Part shown: piece by piece, positions 42,238-51,237 of the stretch | How the letters are laid out: every line of letters starts with the position of its first letter | Position numbering within the stretch: the stretch's first letter is position 1 | Assembly (NCBI GenBank): GCA_019637155.1 | Contig: JAHBWE010000008.1 | Location: 62,001 to 126,000 of the forward strand | Reading direction: 5' to 3' | Source of the DNA: Labilithrix sp. | Lineage (GTDB): Bacteria; Myxococcota_A; Polyangia; Polyangiales; Polyangiaceae | DNA: 64,000 nucleotides | Translations under genes and position numbers: made by a program | Notes under the pieces: model-generated | Told to the model about the DNA's origin: nothing | The model's input: only the letters and a program-made list of their open reading frames with translations | Databases searched by the model: none

Positions 42238-42965
42238 CCCTCGGCCTCGCGCTCGCCGCGCTCTTCGTGAGCGCCCCGGCGGCGGCGATCCGTCCGTTCA
42301 TCACCGACGACGCGCGCGTGGTCGGCAAGGGGCACCTCCAGCTCGAGACCTACTGGCGCCGCGACGACCTCGCGCTCCAGCACTGGATCCTCCCCGCGAT
42401 CGGCCCCAACGACTGGCTCGAGCTCACCCTCGGCGGCGTGCACGGCATCGGCAACATCAGCACGCGGGAGGAGGGCTACGACATCGCCGGCCCCGTCGCG
42501 CAGGCCAAGGTCCTCCTCCGCGAGACGATCCCGAACCGGCCGCCCGGCTTCGCGCTCTCCGCCGGCACCGTGCCGCCGCTCGGCCGCGGCGGCTTCTCCG
42601 CTCCGGGCTGGACGGGGTTCAGCTATTTGGCAATGACGCAGGCCTTCTTCAAAGAAGACGACTTCCTCATTCACGCCAACATCGGATTATCGGCGATCGC
42701 GGCGAAGGGCTTCGACCCCGTCAAATTCACGTGGGGCGTCGGCACGCAGGTCGAGACGATCTACGATTTTCACCTCATCGGCGAGGTCTTCTCCGGCGAC
42801 CCGTACGTCGCGGGCGCGGGCGCGGCGTACCAGGTCGGGTTCCGCATCATCTTCAACGATCACCTCCAGCTCGACGGGACGTACGGCCGCGGCTTCACCG
42901 GCGACTCGCCGATGCCTCCCTTCTTCTCGAGCGGCTTCCGCGTCGTCAGCCACGAGCTGTGGTGA
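42222..42965 (+). CDS. outer-membrane beta-barrel-like protein
   Basis: A 247-residue protein from a GTG at 42222 that overlaps the metallophosphoesterase end. A signal peptide (LTLGLALAALFVSAPAAAI) precedes a mature part of alternating short beta strands with aromatic ends: LELTLGGVHGIGN, LIHANIGLSAIAAKGF, FTWGVGTQVETIYDF. It looks like a small barrel or porin-like protein; PFITDDARVVGKGHLQLETY at the start of the mature part is a pattern I have seen in uncharacterised outer-membrane proteins. Function unknown. Confidence 0.75.
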   Translation: MRRALTLGLALAALFVSAPAAAIRPFITDDARVVGKGHLQLETYWRRDDLALQHWILPAIGPNDWLELTLGGVHGIGNISTREEGYDIAGPVAQAKVLLRETIPNRPPGFALSAGTVPPLGRGGFSAPGWTGFSYLAMTQAFFKEDDFLIHANIGLSAIAAKGFDPVKFTWGVGTQVETIYDFHLIGEVFSGDPYVAGAGAAYQVGFRIIFNDHLQLDGTYGRGFTGDSPMPPFFSSGFRVVSHELW

Positions 42966-43056
42966 GAGTCGACGATCGACCTCGACCACGATTCGTCGGG
43001 AATGAATGGCAGGCCTTCGCTGTCGGGGCACAGTCCCGCAGCCGGAGGTGTCACGC

Positions 43057-44403
43057 ATGCCGACCTCGCGCGTAGTCCTGCCCGCGATCTTCGCGGGCGT
43101 GGTCCTCTCGTTCGTCACCGCGACCGCGTTCGTGCACTGGGAATTGCGCGCGATCGACGACGCGGCGCTCGAGATCGCCGACGACTCCGCGCCCGGCATC
43201 GAGCACCTCGCCGCCGCACGCAGCGATCTGCGGCACCTCCTCCTCGTCCTCCGCCGCGAGCCAGTGGAGAACGCGGCGCTCGTCGACGCGCGCCACGTCC
43301 TCGATCGCTCGCTCGACGGCTACCTCACGCGCCCGCTCTTGCCCGGGGAGGAGGAGAGCTGGCGCGACGTGCGGCGCTCCAAGGACGAGCTCGACGGCAT
43401 GTTGCGGCGCCTCGAGCGCGACGACGCGGACGTGGACGACGTCCTGCCGATCGTCGGCGACGTGTCGGACGCGATCACGGAGGCGCTCGAGGCGAGCGCG
43501 GTGCGAACGCGCGAGTCGGCGCTCCGCATCCGGCACCTCCGCGCGCAGTCGAGCCGCGTCGCCCTCGCGCTCGACGTCGTGTGCGCGCTCCTCGCGCTCC
43601 TCGGCGCGTACCTCGTGCAGCGCTTCGTCCGCGCCGATCGCGAGATCGCGGAGCGGCGGCGGCAGCTGCAAGAGGAGCGCGCGGCGGAGCTCGAAGGCTT
43701 CGCCGGCCGCGTCGCGCACGACATCCTGAGCCCGCTCGGCGCGATCGGCTTCGCCCTCGACATCCTCGGCCGGACCGAAGATCCGAAGCAACGCGCGCGC
43801 GTCGTCGAGCGCGGGACCTCGTCGCTCGAGCGGATCCAGCGCCTCGTGAACGGCCTCCTCGAGTTCGCGCGCGCGGGGGGACGGCCCGCCGTCGGGGCGC
43901 GCGCCGACGTCGCGCGCATCACCGCCGACCTCGTCGCCGAGCTCGAGCCCACCGTCGCGGAGAAGCGCATCGCGCTGACGACGAAGCAAGACGCCGACCT
44001 CGTCGCGGCGTGCGATCCGGGCGTCCTCACGAGCCTCATCGCGAACCTCGCGCGGAACGCGATCAAGTACATCGGCAACGGCAACGGCAACGGCAACGGA
44101 GAGGAGCCTCGCATCGAGATCCGCGCCCGCGAGCGCGGCTCCGCCGTCCGCGTCGAGGTCGCCGACAACGGTCCCGGCCTCGCGCGCGAGCTCCACGCCC
44201 GCGTCTTCGATCCCTACGTCCGCGCGCCGGGCACGAAGGAGCCCGGCGTCGGCCTCGGCCTCGCGACGGTGCGCCGCCTCGCGGAGGCGCACGGCGGTCG
44301 CGCCGGCGTCGAGTCGGAGGTCGGCCGCGGCGCGACGTTCTGGTTCGAGATCCCGCGCTCGCCGAAGGCACCGGCGCCGGCGCCGGCGAGCCACTACGGC
44401 TGA
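43057..44403 (+). CDS. membrane-bound sensor histidine kinase
   Basis: A 448-residue kinase behind a GGAGGTG ribosome binding site. Two membrane segments (residues 7-27 and about 165-190) enclose a helical periplasmic sensor. The His box is EGFAGRVAHDILSPLGAIGF (His about 216). The HATPase has NLARNAIKY, DNGPGLARE and GVGLGLATVRRL. A GNGNGNGNGE run from a tandem GGCAAC repeat (about 44070-44100) expands the loop after the N box. No regulator is next to it. The His box has D where E follows in most kinases (HDILSP). Confidence 0.88.
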   Translation: MPTSRVVLPAIFAGVVLSFVTATAFVHWELRAIDDAALEIADDSAPGIEHLAAARSDLRHLLLVLRREPVENAALVDARHVLDRSLDGYLTRPLLPGEEESWRDVRRSKDELDGMLRRLERDDADVDDVLPIVGDVSDAITEALEASAVRTRESALRIRHLRAQSSRVALALDVVCALLALLGAYLVQRFVRADREIAERRRQLQEERAAELEGFAGRVAHDILSPLGAIGFALDILGRTEDPKQRARVVERGTSSLERIQRLVNGLLEFARAGGRPAVGARADVARITADLVAELEPTVAEKRIALTTKQDADLVAACDPGVLTSLIANLARNAIKYIGNGNGNGNGEEPRIEIRARERGSAVRVEVADNGPGLARELHARVFDPYVRAPGTKEPGVGLGLATVRRLAEAHGGRAGVESEVGRGATFWFEIPRSPKAPAPAPASHYG

Positions 44404-44489
44404 ATCCAAATCGGATTCGTGATCGCGAGCGGACGGAGCGCGGCGGCGAGCCGCTCGAGCGCGTTCAGCGGGTCCGCGATCGGGTCCAT
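44394..44489 (-). CDS. small ORF of 31 residues after the CLC gene
   Basis: Ten bases after the CLC stop codon an ATG (44489) is preceded by GAGGAGAGGAG. It opens a 31-residue frame (MDPIADPLNALERLAAAL at the start) ending inside the 3' end of the convergent kinase gene. It is predicted amphipathic-helical. The strong ribosome binding site supports translation; no homologue is known to me. Confidence 0.45.
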   Translation of the reverse strand: MDPIADPLNALERLAAALRPLAITNPIWIQP

Positions 44490-44499
44490 GCTCCTCTCC

Positions 44500-45792
44500 T
44501 CACGAGTCGGGCGGCGCGGTCGAGTCGCGGTAGTCGCGGAGCGGGACGGGACGGCGCAAGAGCCCGCCGTGCTTTCGCAGCTGGATCCGCTGCGCGGGGT
44601 AGATCCCGCGGTGACCGGTCAAGATGTACGCGATGACCGAGACGATCACGACGTGCGGGAACGCCTCCGCGCCGAGCAGCTCGACCGCCATGATCGAGAG
44701 CGCGATCGGCGTGTTCGCGGCCGCGCCGAAGACCGCGGCGAGGCCGACCCCGGCGCCGAGCTCGATCGGCAGACCAAGGAGACGCGCCAGCACGCTCCCG
44801 AGCGTGGCGCCGACGAAGAAGAGGGGGGTCACCTCGCCGCCGAGGAAGCCCGCCGCGAGCGTCACCGACGTGAACACGAGCTTCGCCGCGAACGCGAACC
44901 ACGGCAGGCTCGGATCGTCGAACGAGCGGACGATCATCGGCACGCCGAGCCCGAGGTAGTCGCTCGTCCCGATCAGCTTCCACATCACGACGACGCAGAT
45001 CCCGCCCACGCACATGCGGACCGAGAGCCAACGGATCTTTCGCTCGAGGAGGTGCTTCAGGCGATGCGTGAGCTCGACGAACGCGATCGTCGCGAGGGCC
45101 ATCGCCACCGCCATGACCGCGAGCTTCCCGAGGACGATCCCGGTGAGCTCGACGTGCGCGAGGCGTGGATACGGCGTGTGGACGATCCCGAGCCGGCGCG
45201 TGACGAGGTCACCGACGACGGACGCGACGAGCGCCGGCAAGAACGCGTCGTATTCGATGCGACCGACCGAGACGACCTCCATTCCGAAGACCGTCCCGGC
45301 GATGGGGGTGCCGAAGACCGAGCCGAAGCCGCCCGCGATCCCCGCCGCCAGGAGCTGGCGACGCGTCTCCTTGCCGACGCGCGCTCGATGGGCGATCTCG
45401 TCGGCGAGGCTCGCGCCCATCTGCACCGCCGTGCCTTCACGTCCCGCGCTGCCGCCGAAGACGTGGGTGAGGACGGTGCCGAGGAGCACCATCGGCGCCA
45501 TGCGAAACGGGATCTGCGGCGCGCTCTCGTGCATCGTGTCGAGGACGAGGTTGTTGCCGCCTTTGATCGGCTTCCCCCAGCGGTCGTAGAGGAAGCCGAT
45601 GACGAGGCCCGCGATCGGCAGCGTGTAGACGAGCTGCTCGTGCGACTCGCGGAGCTGCGTCGCGTGCTCGAGCAGCGTGAGGAAGAACGCCGACGCGCCG
45701 CCGCAGGCGAGCCCCACCGCCGCCCCGAGCCCGATCCACTGGAGGAGCGCGTTCGCCCGCCTCTTCAGGGCCGCCAGGATGTTCGATCGCAC
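44500..45792 (-). CDS. CLC-family anion/proton antiporter, possibly fluoride type
   Basis: A 430-residue membrane protein with 10-12 hydrophobic segments; the GTG at 45792 is preferred because GGAGG lies 7 bases upstream and upstream residues are not membrane-like. The gating Glu is present (AGREGTAVQMGA) and the third motif reads GGEVTPLFF. The first anion-binding motif, GSGIP in chloride types, reads KGGNNLVLD, with Asn at the Ser position. Some fluoride-exporting CLC proteins carry such a substitution, so fluoride export is possible but not established. The Tyr near the C-terminus (GHRGIYPAQ) is kept. Confidence 0.85.
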   Translation of the reverse strand: MRSNILAALKRRANALLQWIGLGAAVGLACGGASAFFLTLLEHATQLRESHEQLVYTLPIAGLVIGFLYDRWGKPIKGGNNLVLDTMHESAPQIPFRMAPMVLLGTVLTHVFGGSAGREGTAVQMGASLADEIAHRARVGKETRRQLLAAGIAGGFGSVFGTPIAGTVFGMEVVSVGRIEYDAFLPALVASVVGDLVTRRLGIVHTPYPRLAHVELTGIVLGKLAVMAVAMALATIAFVELTHRLKHLLERKIRWLSVRMCVGGICVVVMWKLIGTSDYLGLGVPMIVRSFDDPSLPWFAFAAKLVFTSVTLAAGFLGGEVTPLFFVGATLGSVLARLLGLPIELGAGVGLAAVFGAAANTPIALSIMAVELLGAEAFPHVVIVSVIAYILTGHRGIYPAQRIQLRKHGGLLRRPVPLRDYRDSTAPPDS

Positions 45793-45865
45793 GTCACAAC
45801 CTCCGCGTCGTGAAGCGCCGGAGGTTATCGATGACCTACGGCGCCAGTCATGGCACTGCCGTAGG
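45793..45865 (-). promoter_or_regulatory. structured leader of the CLC gene with hidden ribosome binding site
   Basis: Two inverted repeats precede the start codon. The proximal one, AACCTCCG at 45798-45805 with CGGAGGTT at 45819-45826, is a perfect 8-base stem; it contains the GGAGG ribosome binding site, so folding would block translation. The distal one, CCTACGGC (45835-45842) with GCCGTAGG (45858-45865), is also a perfect 8-base stem with an AGT/ACT inner pair. I do not see the conserved core of the fluoride (crcB) riboswitch. Could be a new riboswitch, thermosensor or protein site. Confidence 0.6.
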
Positions 45866-46015
45866 AGCCATTGGCTCGCTGCCTTCGAGGGAGCGAACGG
45901 ATGAGGGCGGACTCCACCGCCTCGGACGACGAAGATGACAGCCCAGGTGAGCGGAGTCAATCCTGCGCCCTCGCGCAGCATTGAAGAGCCGCGTGGATCG
46001 CGCTCTATTCAGCGG

Positions 46016-46270
46016 ATGAGGAAGAGCATCGTCTTCACGTTCCGCGGGACCTTCGGCGCGCCGGAGATGGTCACGCTCCAGGCGCGGACCGAGGAGAACC
46101 TCCGCGCGCTCGGCCTGCCGAAGGAGAGCGGCGTGCAGGCGCGGCTCGAGAGCGACGGCCGCGGCGTGATCGAGGTCACGAACGTCGACGTCGCGATCGA
46201 AGAAGTGGTGCGGAAGACGGTCGCTGCGCAGATCACCGCCGCGCACGACGCCGTCATCACCGAGGAGTGA
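46016..46270 (+). CDS. small conserved-looking hypothetical protein
   Basis: An 84-residue protein from ATG 46016 (start MRKSIVFTFRGTFGAPEMVT); codons upstream to 45935 lack any signal and overlap the CLC leader. Beta-strand and helix pattern suggests a compact alpha-beta fold. No motif. Cytoplasmic. It precedes the PilZ-REC gene by about 85 bases. Confidence 0.6.
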   Translation: MRKSIVFTFRGTFGAPEMVTLQARTEENLRALGLPKESGVQARLESDGRGVIEVTNVDVAIEEVVRKTVAAQITAAHDAVITEE

Positions 46271-46354
46271 TGCTCGCTCCCTATCGCACCGTTCGTCTCC
46301 CGGCGCGATGGAACGCTCTACGCGGCGCGCGAACGCACCGTTATCCTGATCGCA

Positions 46355-47104
46355 GTGACGACCGTGAGCGCACAGCGCAGCGCGATCTTGCGTGCCGAGC
46401 TCTTCCGCGACGGCTTCGCGGAGACGACGTGTGCCATCGAGATGACGGAAGAGTCGGTTTTCGTGATCACCGAGCTTCTCCCGCCTCTCGATCATCGCGT
46501 GAGCGTCGAGCTCTCGTTCCCGCGCATCTTCCGCCCGCTCCGCCTCTCCGCCGCCGTCACGCAGATCCGCGTCTCCGACGGTCCCGGCTCGCCGCCCGGC
46601 TTCGTCGCGACCTTCGACTTCGCCGACGAGCGGCAGCGAGAGCGCGCGCGTGAGGTCGCGCGGCGCATCCGCCCGGTCCCCGGCGCGCTCGCGAACCGCG
46701 AGCTCTCGGTCTTGCTCGTCGAGGACAACCAGCTCATTCGCGACACGTTCGCGTACGCGTTCGAGCGCTACTTCAAGCAACGCTCCGCCCGCCTCCGCCT
46801 CGTGCAGGCGGCGACGGCGGAGGAGGCGTGGCGCCTCGCGCGCCCCGACCTCGATCTCCTCCTCGTCGATCACACGCTGAAGGCCAGCTCCGGCACCGAC
46901 TTCGTCTCGCGCCTCCGCGCCGACACCCAGCTCGGGCTCGCCTTCATCGTCGGGATGAGCGGCGCCGGAAGGGCGGCGCGCCAGGCGATGCTCGACGCCG
47001 GCGCCGACCTCTTCCTCGCCAAGCCGATCGCGCTGAAGGACCTCTTCTGCACGCTCGAGTTCCTGATCGGCGCGCCGCCGTGGAGCGAATACGGTGCCGC
47101 GTAG
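46355..47104 (+). CDS. PilZ-like / response regulator fusion
   Basis: A 249-residue protein from a GTG start. Residues 1-105 resemble a PilZ-type barrel (SFPRIFRPLRLSAAVTQIRV, GFVATFDFADERQRERAREV) but I do not see the RxxxR pair of c-di-GMP binders clearly. Residues 115-240 are a receiver: LLVEDNQLIRDTF, Asp in LLLVDHTLKASSGTD and Lys in LFLAKPIALKD. The next gene, a single-domain receiver, starts inside its 3' end. Likely part of the signalling cluster to its right. Confidence 0.78.
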   Translation: MTTVSAQRSAILRAELFRDGFAETTCAIEMTEESVFVITELLPPLDHRVSVELSFPRIFRPLRLSAAVTQIRVSDGPGSPPGFVATFDFADERQRERAREVARRIRPVPGALANRELSVLLVEDNQLIRDTFAYAFERYFKQRSARLRLVQAATAEEAWRLARPDLDLLLVDHTLKASSGTDFVSRLRADTQLGLAFIVGMSGAGRAARQAMLDAGADLFLAKPIALKDLFCTLEFLIGAPPWSEYGAA

Positions 47105-47462
47105 GATCCTCCTCATCGACGACAGCGCGCTCGTGCTCGACTTCACGCGCGCCGTGCTCGAGCGCGCCGGCTACGAGGTCGCGACCGCGACGACGGTCGC
47201 CGCGTTCGAAGCGGAGCGCCGGCGCGCCGCGCCCGACCTCATCATCGTCGACGTCCAGATGCCGGAGGTCTTCGGCGACGACCTCGCGAGCGCGCTCCGC
47301 GGCGCGTACAAAGTATCGTCGCCGATCCTCCTCCTCTCGAGCCTCGACGAGGAGGAGCTCGCCCGGCGCGCGGCCGAAGCCGAGGTCGACGGCTGGGTCA
47401 CGAAGAAGGCCGGACCCGACGCGCTGCTCGCGAAGGTGAAGAGCGTCCTCGGCGAGGCGTGA
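47094..47462 (+). CDS. single-domain response regulator (CheY-like)
   Basis: A 122-residue receiver domain from a GTG start overlapping the previous gene by 11 bases. ILLIDDSALVLDFTRAVLER, Asp in LIIVDVQMPEVFGDD, Ser in LLLSSLDEEE and Lys in WVTKKAGPD are all present. It has no output domain, so it acts through a partner. The convergent CheA-like kinase at 47468-48964 ends 5 bases away and is a natural kinase candidate. Confidence 0.88.
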   Translation: MPRRILLIDDSALVLDFTRAVLERAGYEVATATTVAAFEAERRRAAPDLIIVDVQMPEVFGDDLASALRGAYKVSSPILLLSSLDEEELARRAAEAEVDGWVTKKAGPDALLAKVKSVLGEA

Positions 47463-47467
47463 TCCGA

Positions 47468-48964
47468 TCAGGGGCCGCGCGCGGTGAAGAACACCTCGGG
47501 GCGGAGGAGCAGGAGGTGCTCGCCGCCGAACGCGACGACCTCGAGCGGCTCGTCCGGCGACGTCGGCGCGATGCGCGTCGCGGCGACGCGCGAGACGGGG
47601 CCGCCGATGACGAGGCCGTGCTCCTCGCCGTCGCGCGTGACGACGATCTGACCCACCGTCGGCGTGGTCTGCTCGTTGCGCCGGAGCGCGAGCACGGTGA
47701 CTGGATCGAGGTACGAATCGCTCTTGCCGCTCCGCACCGTCCACGTCGTCGGGATCGCGAAGGAGAGGCCGGCCTGCGTCGACGGGAGGCGATGCACCTC
47801 GACGACGCGCCGCGTGCTCGGGACCTCGAACGACACGATCGCCCCCACGCCGCGCGTGGACGCGATCCCTATCCGCCCGCCGAGCCGCTCGATCCCTGCG
47901 CGCACGGCGTCGAGCCCGATGCCGCGGCCCGACACCGTGCCCGCGGACTCGCGCACGGAGAAGCCGGCCGCGAACGTCAGATCGAGGAGCGTCGCCTCCG
48001 GCGCGGCGAGCGCGTCTTCGGCCGAGAGGAGCCCGAGCTTCGCCGCGCGATCGCGGATCGACTCGAGGTCGACGCCGCCGCCGTCGTCCTGCACGATCAC
48101 CGCGACGCTGTCGGTCTCGGCGCGGACCTTCACGCAGACGTTGCCGCGGCGCGGCTTGCCCGCGGCGACGCGGGCGCTCGGCGGCTCGATCCCGTGATCG
48201 ACCGCGTTGCGCAGGCAGTGGAGGAGCGACGTGTGGATCGTGTCGAGGACCTCGACGCCGACGCGCAGATCGGGGCCCTCGACGATGACGTCGACCTCCT
48301 TCCCCAGCTCGGCCGCGAGCTCCTTCGCCGACGCCGCGTGGTGGCGAGCGACGGGCATGAGCGGCACCGCGTCGAGGCCGGCGAGCTCGCCGACGAGCGT
48401 GTCCCACGCGCGGCGGAGGCGGATCCGGTCGGACGCGACGAGCATCTCGAGGAAGATCTGGGTCGCCGCGCCGCCGAGGCGCTGCCGGATCGCGACCGTG
48501 ATCTTGCCGCCGTCGGCCGGGCGCATCGACGCGGCGCCGTTCGACTCCGGGCCCTCCGACTGGCGCGGCCACTCCGCGAGGACGTCCTCGATCTGCTTGA
48601 GGAAGCCGCCGATGTCGATCCCGCCGTTCGACGCGCCGGGGCGCTTCCGCACGAGCATGCGCGCGAACTGGATCGCCATCGTGACGAGCACGTCGACGTC
48701 CTCGTTCACGCGGTAGCGGCGGCGGCGCGCGGCGACGAGGAGGTCCTCGAGCCGCTGGATGATCAGGACGACGTCGGCGAACCCGACGAGGCGGGCCTCG
48801 CCCTTCAGCGTGTGGACGTCGTGGAACAGCTCCGACTCGTTCTCCGCCGTCGCGACGCCGTGCGCGAGCGAGCCCCACGCCTCTTCGATGCGTCCGAGGC
48901 GCTCCACCGTCGTCGCTCGAAACTGAGCGACGATGTCGTTCGGGAGCGCTTCAGCTGCCGACAC
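47468..48964 (-). CDS. CheA-like histidine kinase
   Basis: A 498-residue kinase from a GTG at 48964. An Hpt domain at residues 8-110 has the phospho-His in DVHTLKGEARLVG. A helical dimerisation region follows, then a CheA-type HATPase (about 225-400) with LLHCLRNAVDHGIEPPSARV, VQDDGGGVDLESIRDRA and SGRGIGLDAVRAGIERLGGR. A CheW-like domain closes the protein (about 410-498, GLSFAIPTTWTVRSG). No P2 CheY-docking domain. It is the last gene of a five-gene operon, preceded by STAS-like, ATPase, phosphatase and RsbT-like genes. Confidence 0.9.
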   Translation of the reverse strand: MSAAEALPNDIVAQFRATTVERLGRIEEAWGSLAHGVATAENESELFHDVHTLKGEARLVGFADVVLIIQRLEDLLVAARRRRYRVNEDVDVLVTMAIQFARMLVRKRPGASNGGIDIGGFLKQIEDVLAEWPRQSEGPESNGAASMRPADGGKITVAIRQRLGGAATQIFLEMLVASDRIRLRRAWDTLVGELAGLDAVPLMPVARHHAASAKELAAELGKEVDVIVEGPDLRVGVEVLDTIHTSLLHCLRNAVDHGIEPPSARVAAGKPRRGNVCVKVRAETDSVAVIVQDDGGGVDLESIRDRAAKLGLLSAEDALAAPEATLLDLTFAAGFSVRESAGTVSGRGIGLDAVRAGIERLGGRIGIASTRGVGAIVSFEVPSTRRVVEVHRLPSTQAGLSFAIPTTWTVRSGKSDSYLDPVTVLALRRNEQTTPTVGQIVVTRDGEEHGLVIGGPVSRVAATRIAPTSPDEPLEVVAFGGEHLLLLRPEVFFTARGP

Positions 48965-49346
48965 GACGGGCTTTCGACTCGATATGAACGAGCTCGATCG
49001 CAAAGCACGAGAGCGCTTGGAGGCTCCGCCTCTGCCAGGCCTTCGTGTCGTCGGAGAAGAAGCGGAGGCGGTACTGCTGGTTCTCGTCGAGCTCCTGGAT
49101 CTGCTCGAGCCAGACGACGAACGCCTTGAAGCACGACGAGTTCACGAAGTCGCAGTCGCGGAAGTCGATCGCGACCTCGGGCAGCTGGAGGCGCATCGCC
49201 TCGGCGTGGACGCGACGGAGCAGCTCCTGGATCGCGTCCTGCGAGCGCGAGTCGGCGCTGCCCGCGAACACGACCGAGAGCTGCCCGTCGGTGAAGGTCG
49301 GGGCCGCACGGAGATCGTTCGCGTCGATGTTCGGGATGTCGATCAT
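48951..49346 (-). CDS. STAS-like regulatory protein
   Basis: A 131-residue protein. The sheet-helix pattern with EVAIDFRDCDFVNSSCFKAF resembles STAS (anti-anti-sigma) proteins, where a Ser follows the second strand; here the NSSCF turn offers candidate phosphorylation sites. WQRRSLQALSCFA follows near the end. The start overlaps the ATPase stop as ATGA, and its own end overlaps the kinase start by 14 bases. The likely partner is the ATPase encoded just upstream. The exact subfamily is uncertain. Confidence 0.7.
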   Translation of the reverse strand: MIDIPNIDANDLRAAPTFTDGQLSVVFAGSADSRSQDAIQELLRRVHAEAMRLQLPEVAIDFRDCDFVNSSCFKAFVVWLEQIQELDENQQYRLRFFSDDTKAWQRRSLQALSCFAIELVHIESKARRVGS

Positions 49347-49861
49347 GGGGCCCCTGTCAGCAGCGCGCCTTCTGCGCGTGGGAAATGCCCTTCGGCGGTG
49401 ACGGCGATCGTGTCGCCGTCGATCGCGTACGAGAGCGCGAGGTCGGCCTCCGCGCGGATGCGACCGAGCCCGAGGCCGCTGCCGCCGTCGGTGCGCTTCG
49501 CGGCGCGATGCATGAGCCGGGTGTACATCGCCGAGGCGTCGGACGCGCCGAGCACCTCGTCGAGGTGGAGGCGCACCTTCTCGAGGCGCTCCGTCGTCGC
49601 GCGGTTCTTCGTCCGGATCGCGACGACGAGCTCGCCCTCGACGCGGCGCGCGGAGATGACGAGCTCGGAGCGCTGATCGATCGAGTAGTGGACCGCGTTC
49701 TCGAGCATCTCGTGCGTCGCCATCGCGAGGCGGTGGCTCACGTCGGCGTCGGAGAGGAGCTCGCGGTAGAACTCCGCGACGAAGCGACGCACCGTCGACG
49801 CGAGGGCCACCGTCGGCCGGAAGCGCAGCTCGAAGAGCGACTGATCGTCGTGCGTCGACAT
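49343..49861 (-). CDS. HATPase-like regulatory protein (anti-sigma/SiaB-like)
   Basis: A 172-residue protein from ATG 49861. ATHEMLENAVHYSIDQRSEL supplies the N box and GGSGLGLGRIRAEAD the glycine-rich lid of a GHKL ATPase, but the G1 box (DxGxG) is not obvious. Such proteins work as switch kinases on STAS partners. The ATGA overlap with the STAS-like gene downstream supports a pair. Family assignment beyond GHKL-like is inference. Confidence 0.72.
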   Translation of the reverse strand: MSTHDDQSLFELRFRPTVALASTVRRFVAEFYRELLSDADVSHRLAMATHEMLENAVHYSIDQRSELVISARRVEGELVVAIRTKNRATTERLEKVRLHLDEVLGASDASAMYTRLMHRAAKRTDGGSGLGLGRIRAEADLALSYAIDGDTIAVTAEGHFPRAEGALLTGAP

Positions 49862-49937
49862 CGGCCCAGCGATCTTACTCGGCGTGTCGGCCGCTGCAAC
49901 ACGATCGCACGAATCCGTCTGGTTCGACGATTTCACC

Positions 49938-51233
49938 TCAGACGCTCCGGACGCTCGGCACACTGTCGTCCTCCACCCCGAAACGCAGGCCGACGAAGGT
50001 GCCGTCGTCCTCGAGCGCACCACCGGCGAGGAACTCCGTCACCGCGGCCAGCACCGCGGCGCCGGCCTTCTCTCCGCGGACGTGCGCGTCCACGATCGCG
50101 GCCTGGAAGCGCTCGTCGCCGAACTGCTCCTGCCCCTTTCGAGCTTCGACGAATCCATCGGTATAGAGGTAGACCCCATCTCCCGGCGCGATCCGATCCT
50201 CGTGGAGGCCAAACTTCATGCCGGGCCGGAGCCCGAGGAACGCGCCGCCGGCCTCGAGGAGGACCGGCGCGCCGGCGCGGACGATGCATGCGGGCGGGTG
50301 CGCGGCGGACGCGATCCACAGGCGCCCGGTGTCGAGGTCGAGATCGACGCACACCGCGGAGAAGAGCATCTCCGCGCTGCGGTAGGTGTGGGCGATCGTC
50401 TCGTTCAGCGCGGCGAGGAGCGAGGCCGGATCCGGCGCCGAGCGGCGGACCGCCTCGTAGCCGCTCTTGATGAACATCGTCGTGAGCGACGCGCGGACGC
50501 CGTGCCCCGTCGCGTCGGCGACGAACATGCGCACGCGACGGTCCTCCGCCGACACGGCGTAGAGGTCGCCGCCGACGAGGCCGAGCGGCGTGTACACGAC
50601 CTCGACCGCCGCCCCCGCGATCCGCGGCGGCGTCCCCAGCATCTGGCGCTGGAAGCGGCGCGCTTCTTCGAGATCGCGCTGGATGATCTCGTCGCGCGCC
50701 TCGACGTCGCGCAAGAGGCCGACGAGCTCGCGCTCCTGGATCTCGAGCACCGCGAGCTCCTCCGCGCGGAGCTGCGCGATGAGGCGCACCGCGAGGACGC
50801 TCTCGACGTCGAAGGCGAGCTCGCCGAGGAGCTCCTCGTCGAGGCGCGCGCCGGCGACGAGGAGCGCGCCGAGCGGCTGCCCCGCCGAGCCGCGGAGCGC
50901 GACGGCGGCGGCCATCGGCTCCCCTTCCCCGAACGCGGTCACGATCGGATCGGCGGTCGTCCACACCGCGTCCGCGAGCGCCTGTCCGAGCGGGGACGAG
51001 CGCTCGATCGACGCCGGCGTCGCGCGCGTCTCGTCGGTGACGGCGAGGCGGACGTAGTCGCCGTCCTCTTTCTCGGCGCAATACAGCGCGGCGCGCGCGC
51101 AGCCGAGCACGTCGACCGCGAAGCGGAGGGCCACGCGCGCGATCCCTTCCAGGTCCTCGAGCACGCGCAGCTCGCGGCGGAGCCCGCCGAAGGCGCGCAG
51201 GCGGTCGAGGTGTTGTTGGATCTCCCCGTTCAC
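49938..51233 (-). CDS. GAF / SpoIIE-type (PP2C) phosphatase
   Basis: A 431-residue protein from a GTG start. A GAF-like sensor domain (about 20-170) is followed by a helical linker (LEEARRFQRQML) and a SpoIIE/RsbU-type phosphatase (about 200-415): VVYTPLGLVGGDLYAVS, FVADATGHGVRASL, LIASAAHPPACI-like segments and the end VYLYTDGFVEARKGQEQFGD. It dephosphorylates STAS proteins, releasing the partner switch. It follows an RsbT-like ATPase by 4 bases and precedes the GHKL gene by about 75 bases. Confidence 0.9.
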   Translation of the reverse strand: MNGEIQQHLDRLRAFGGLRRELRVLEDLEGIARVALRFAVDVLGCARAALYCAEKEDGDYVRLAVTDETRATPASIERSSPLGQALADAVWTTADPIVTAFGEGEPMAAAVALRGSAGQPLGALLVAGARLDEELLGELAFDVESVLAVRLIAQLRAEELAVLEIQERELVGLLRDVEARDEIIQRDLEEARRFQRQMLGTPPRIAGAAVEVVYTPLGLVGGDLYAVSAEDRRVRMFVADATGHGVRASLTTMFIKSGYEAVRRSAPDPASLLAALNETIAHTYRSAEMLFSAVCVDLDLDTGRLWIASAAHPPACIVRAGAPVLLEAGGAFLGLRPGMKFGLHEDRIAPGDGVYLYTDGFVEARKGQEQFGDERFQAAIVDAHVRGEKAGAAVLAAVTEFLAGGALEDDGTFVGLRFGVEDDSVPSVRSV

Positions 51234-51237
51234 GCCG

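Noticed and set aside
45793..45980. Fluoride (crcB) riboswitch before the CLC gene
   Set aside because: The conserved G-A-T-G-G and C-T-G-A-T-G segments of that class are not present; hairpins are reported as an unassigned leader.
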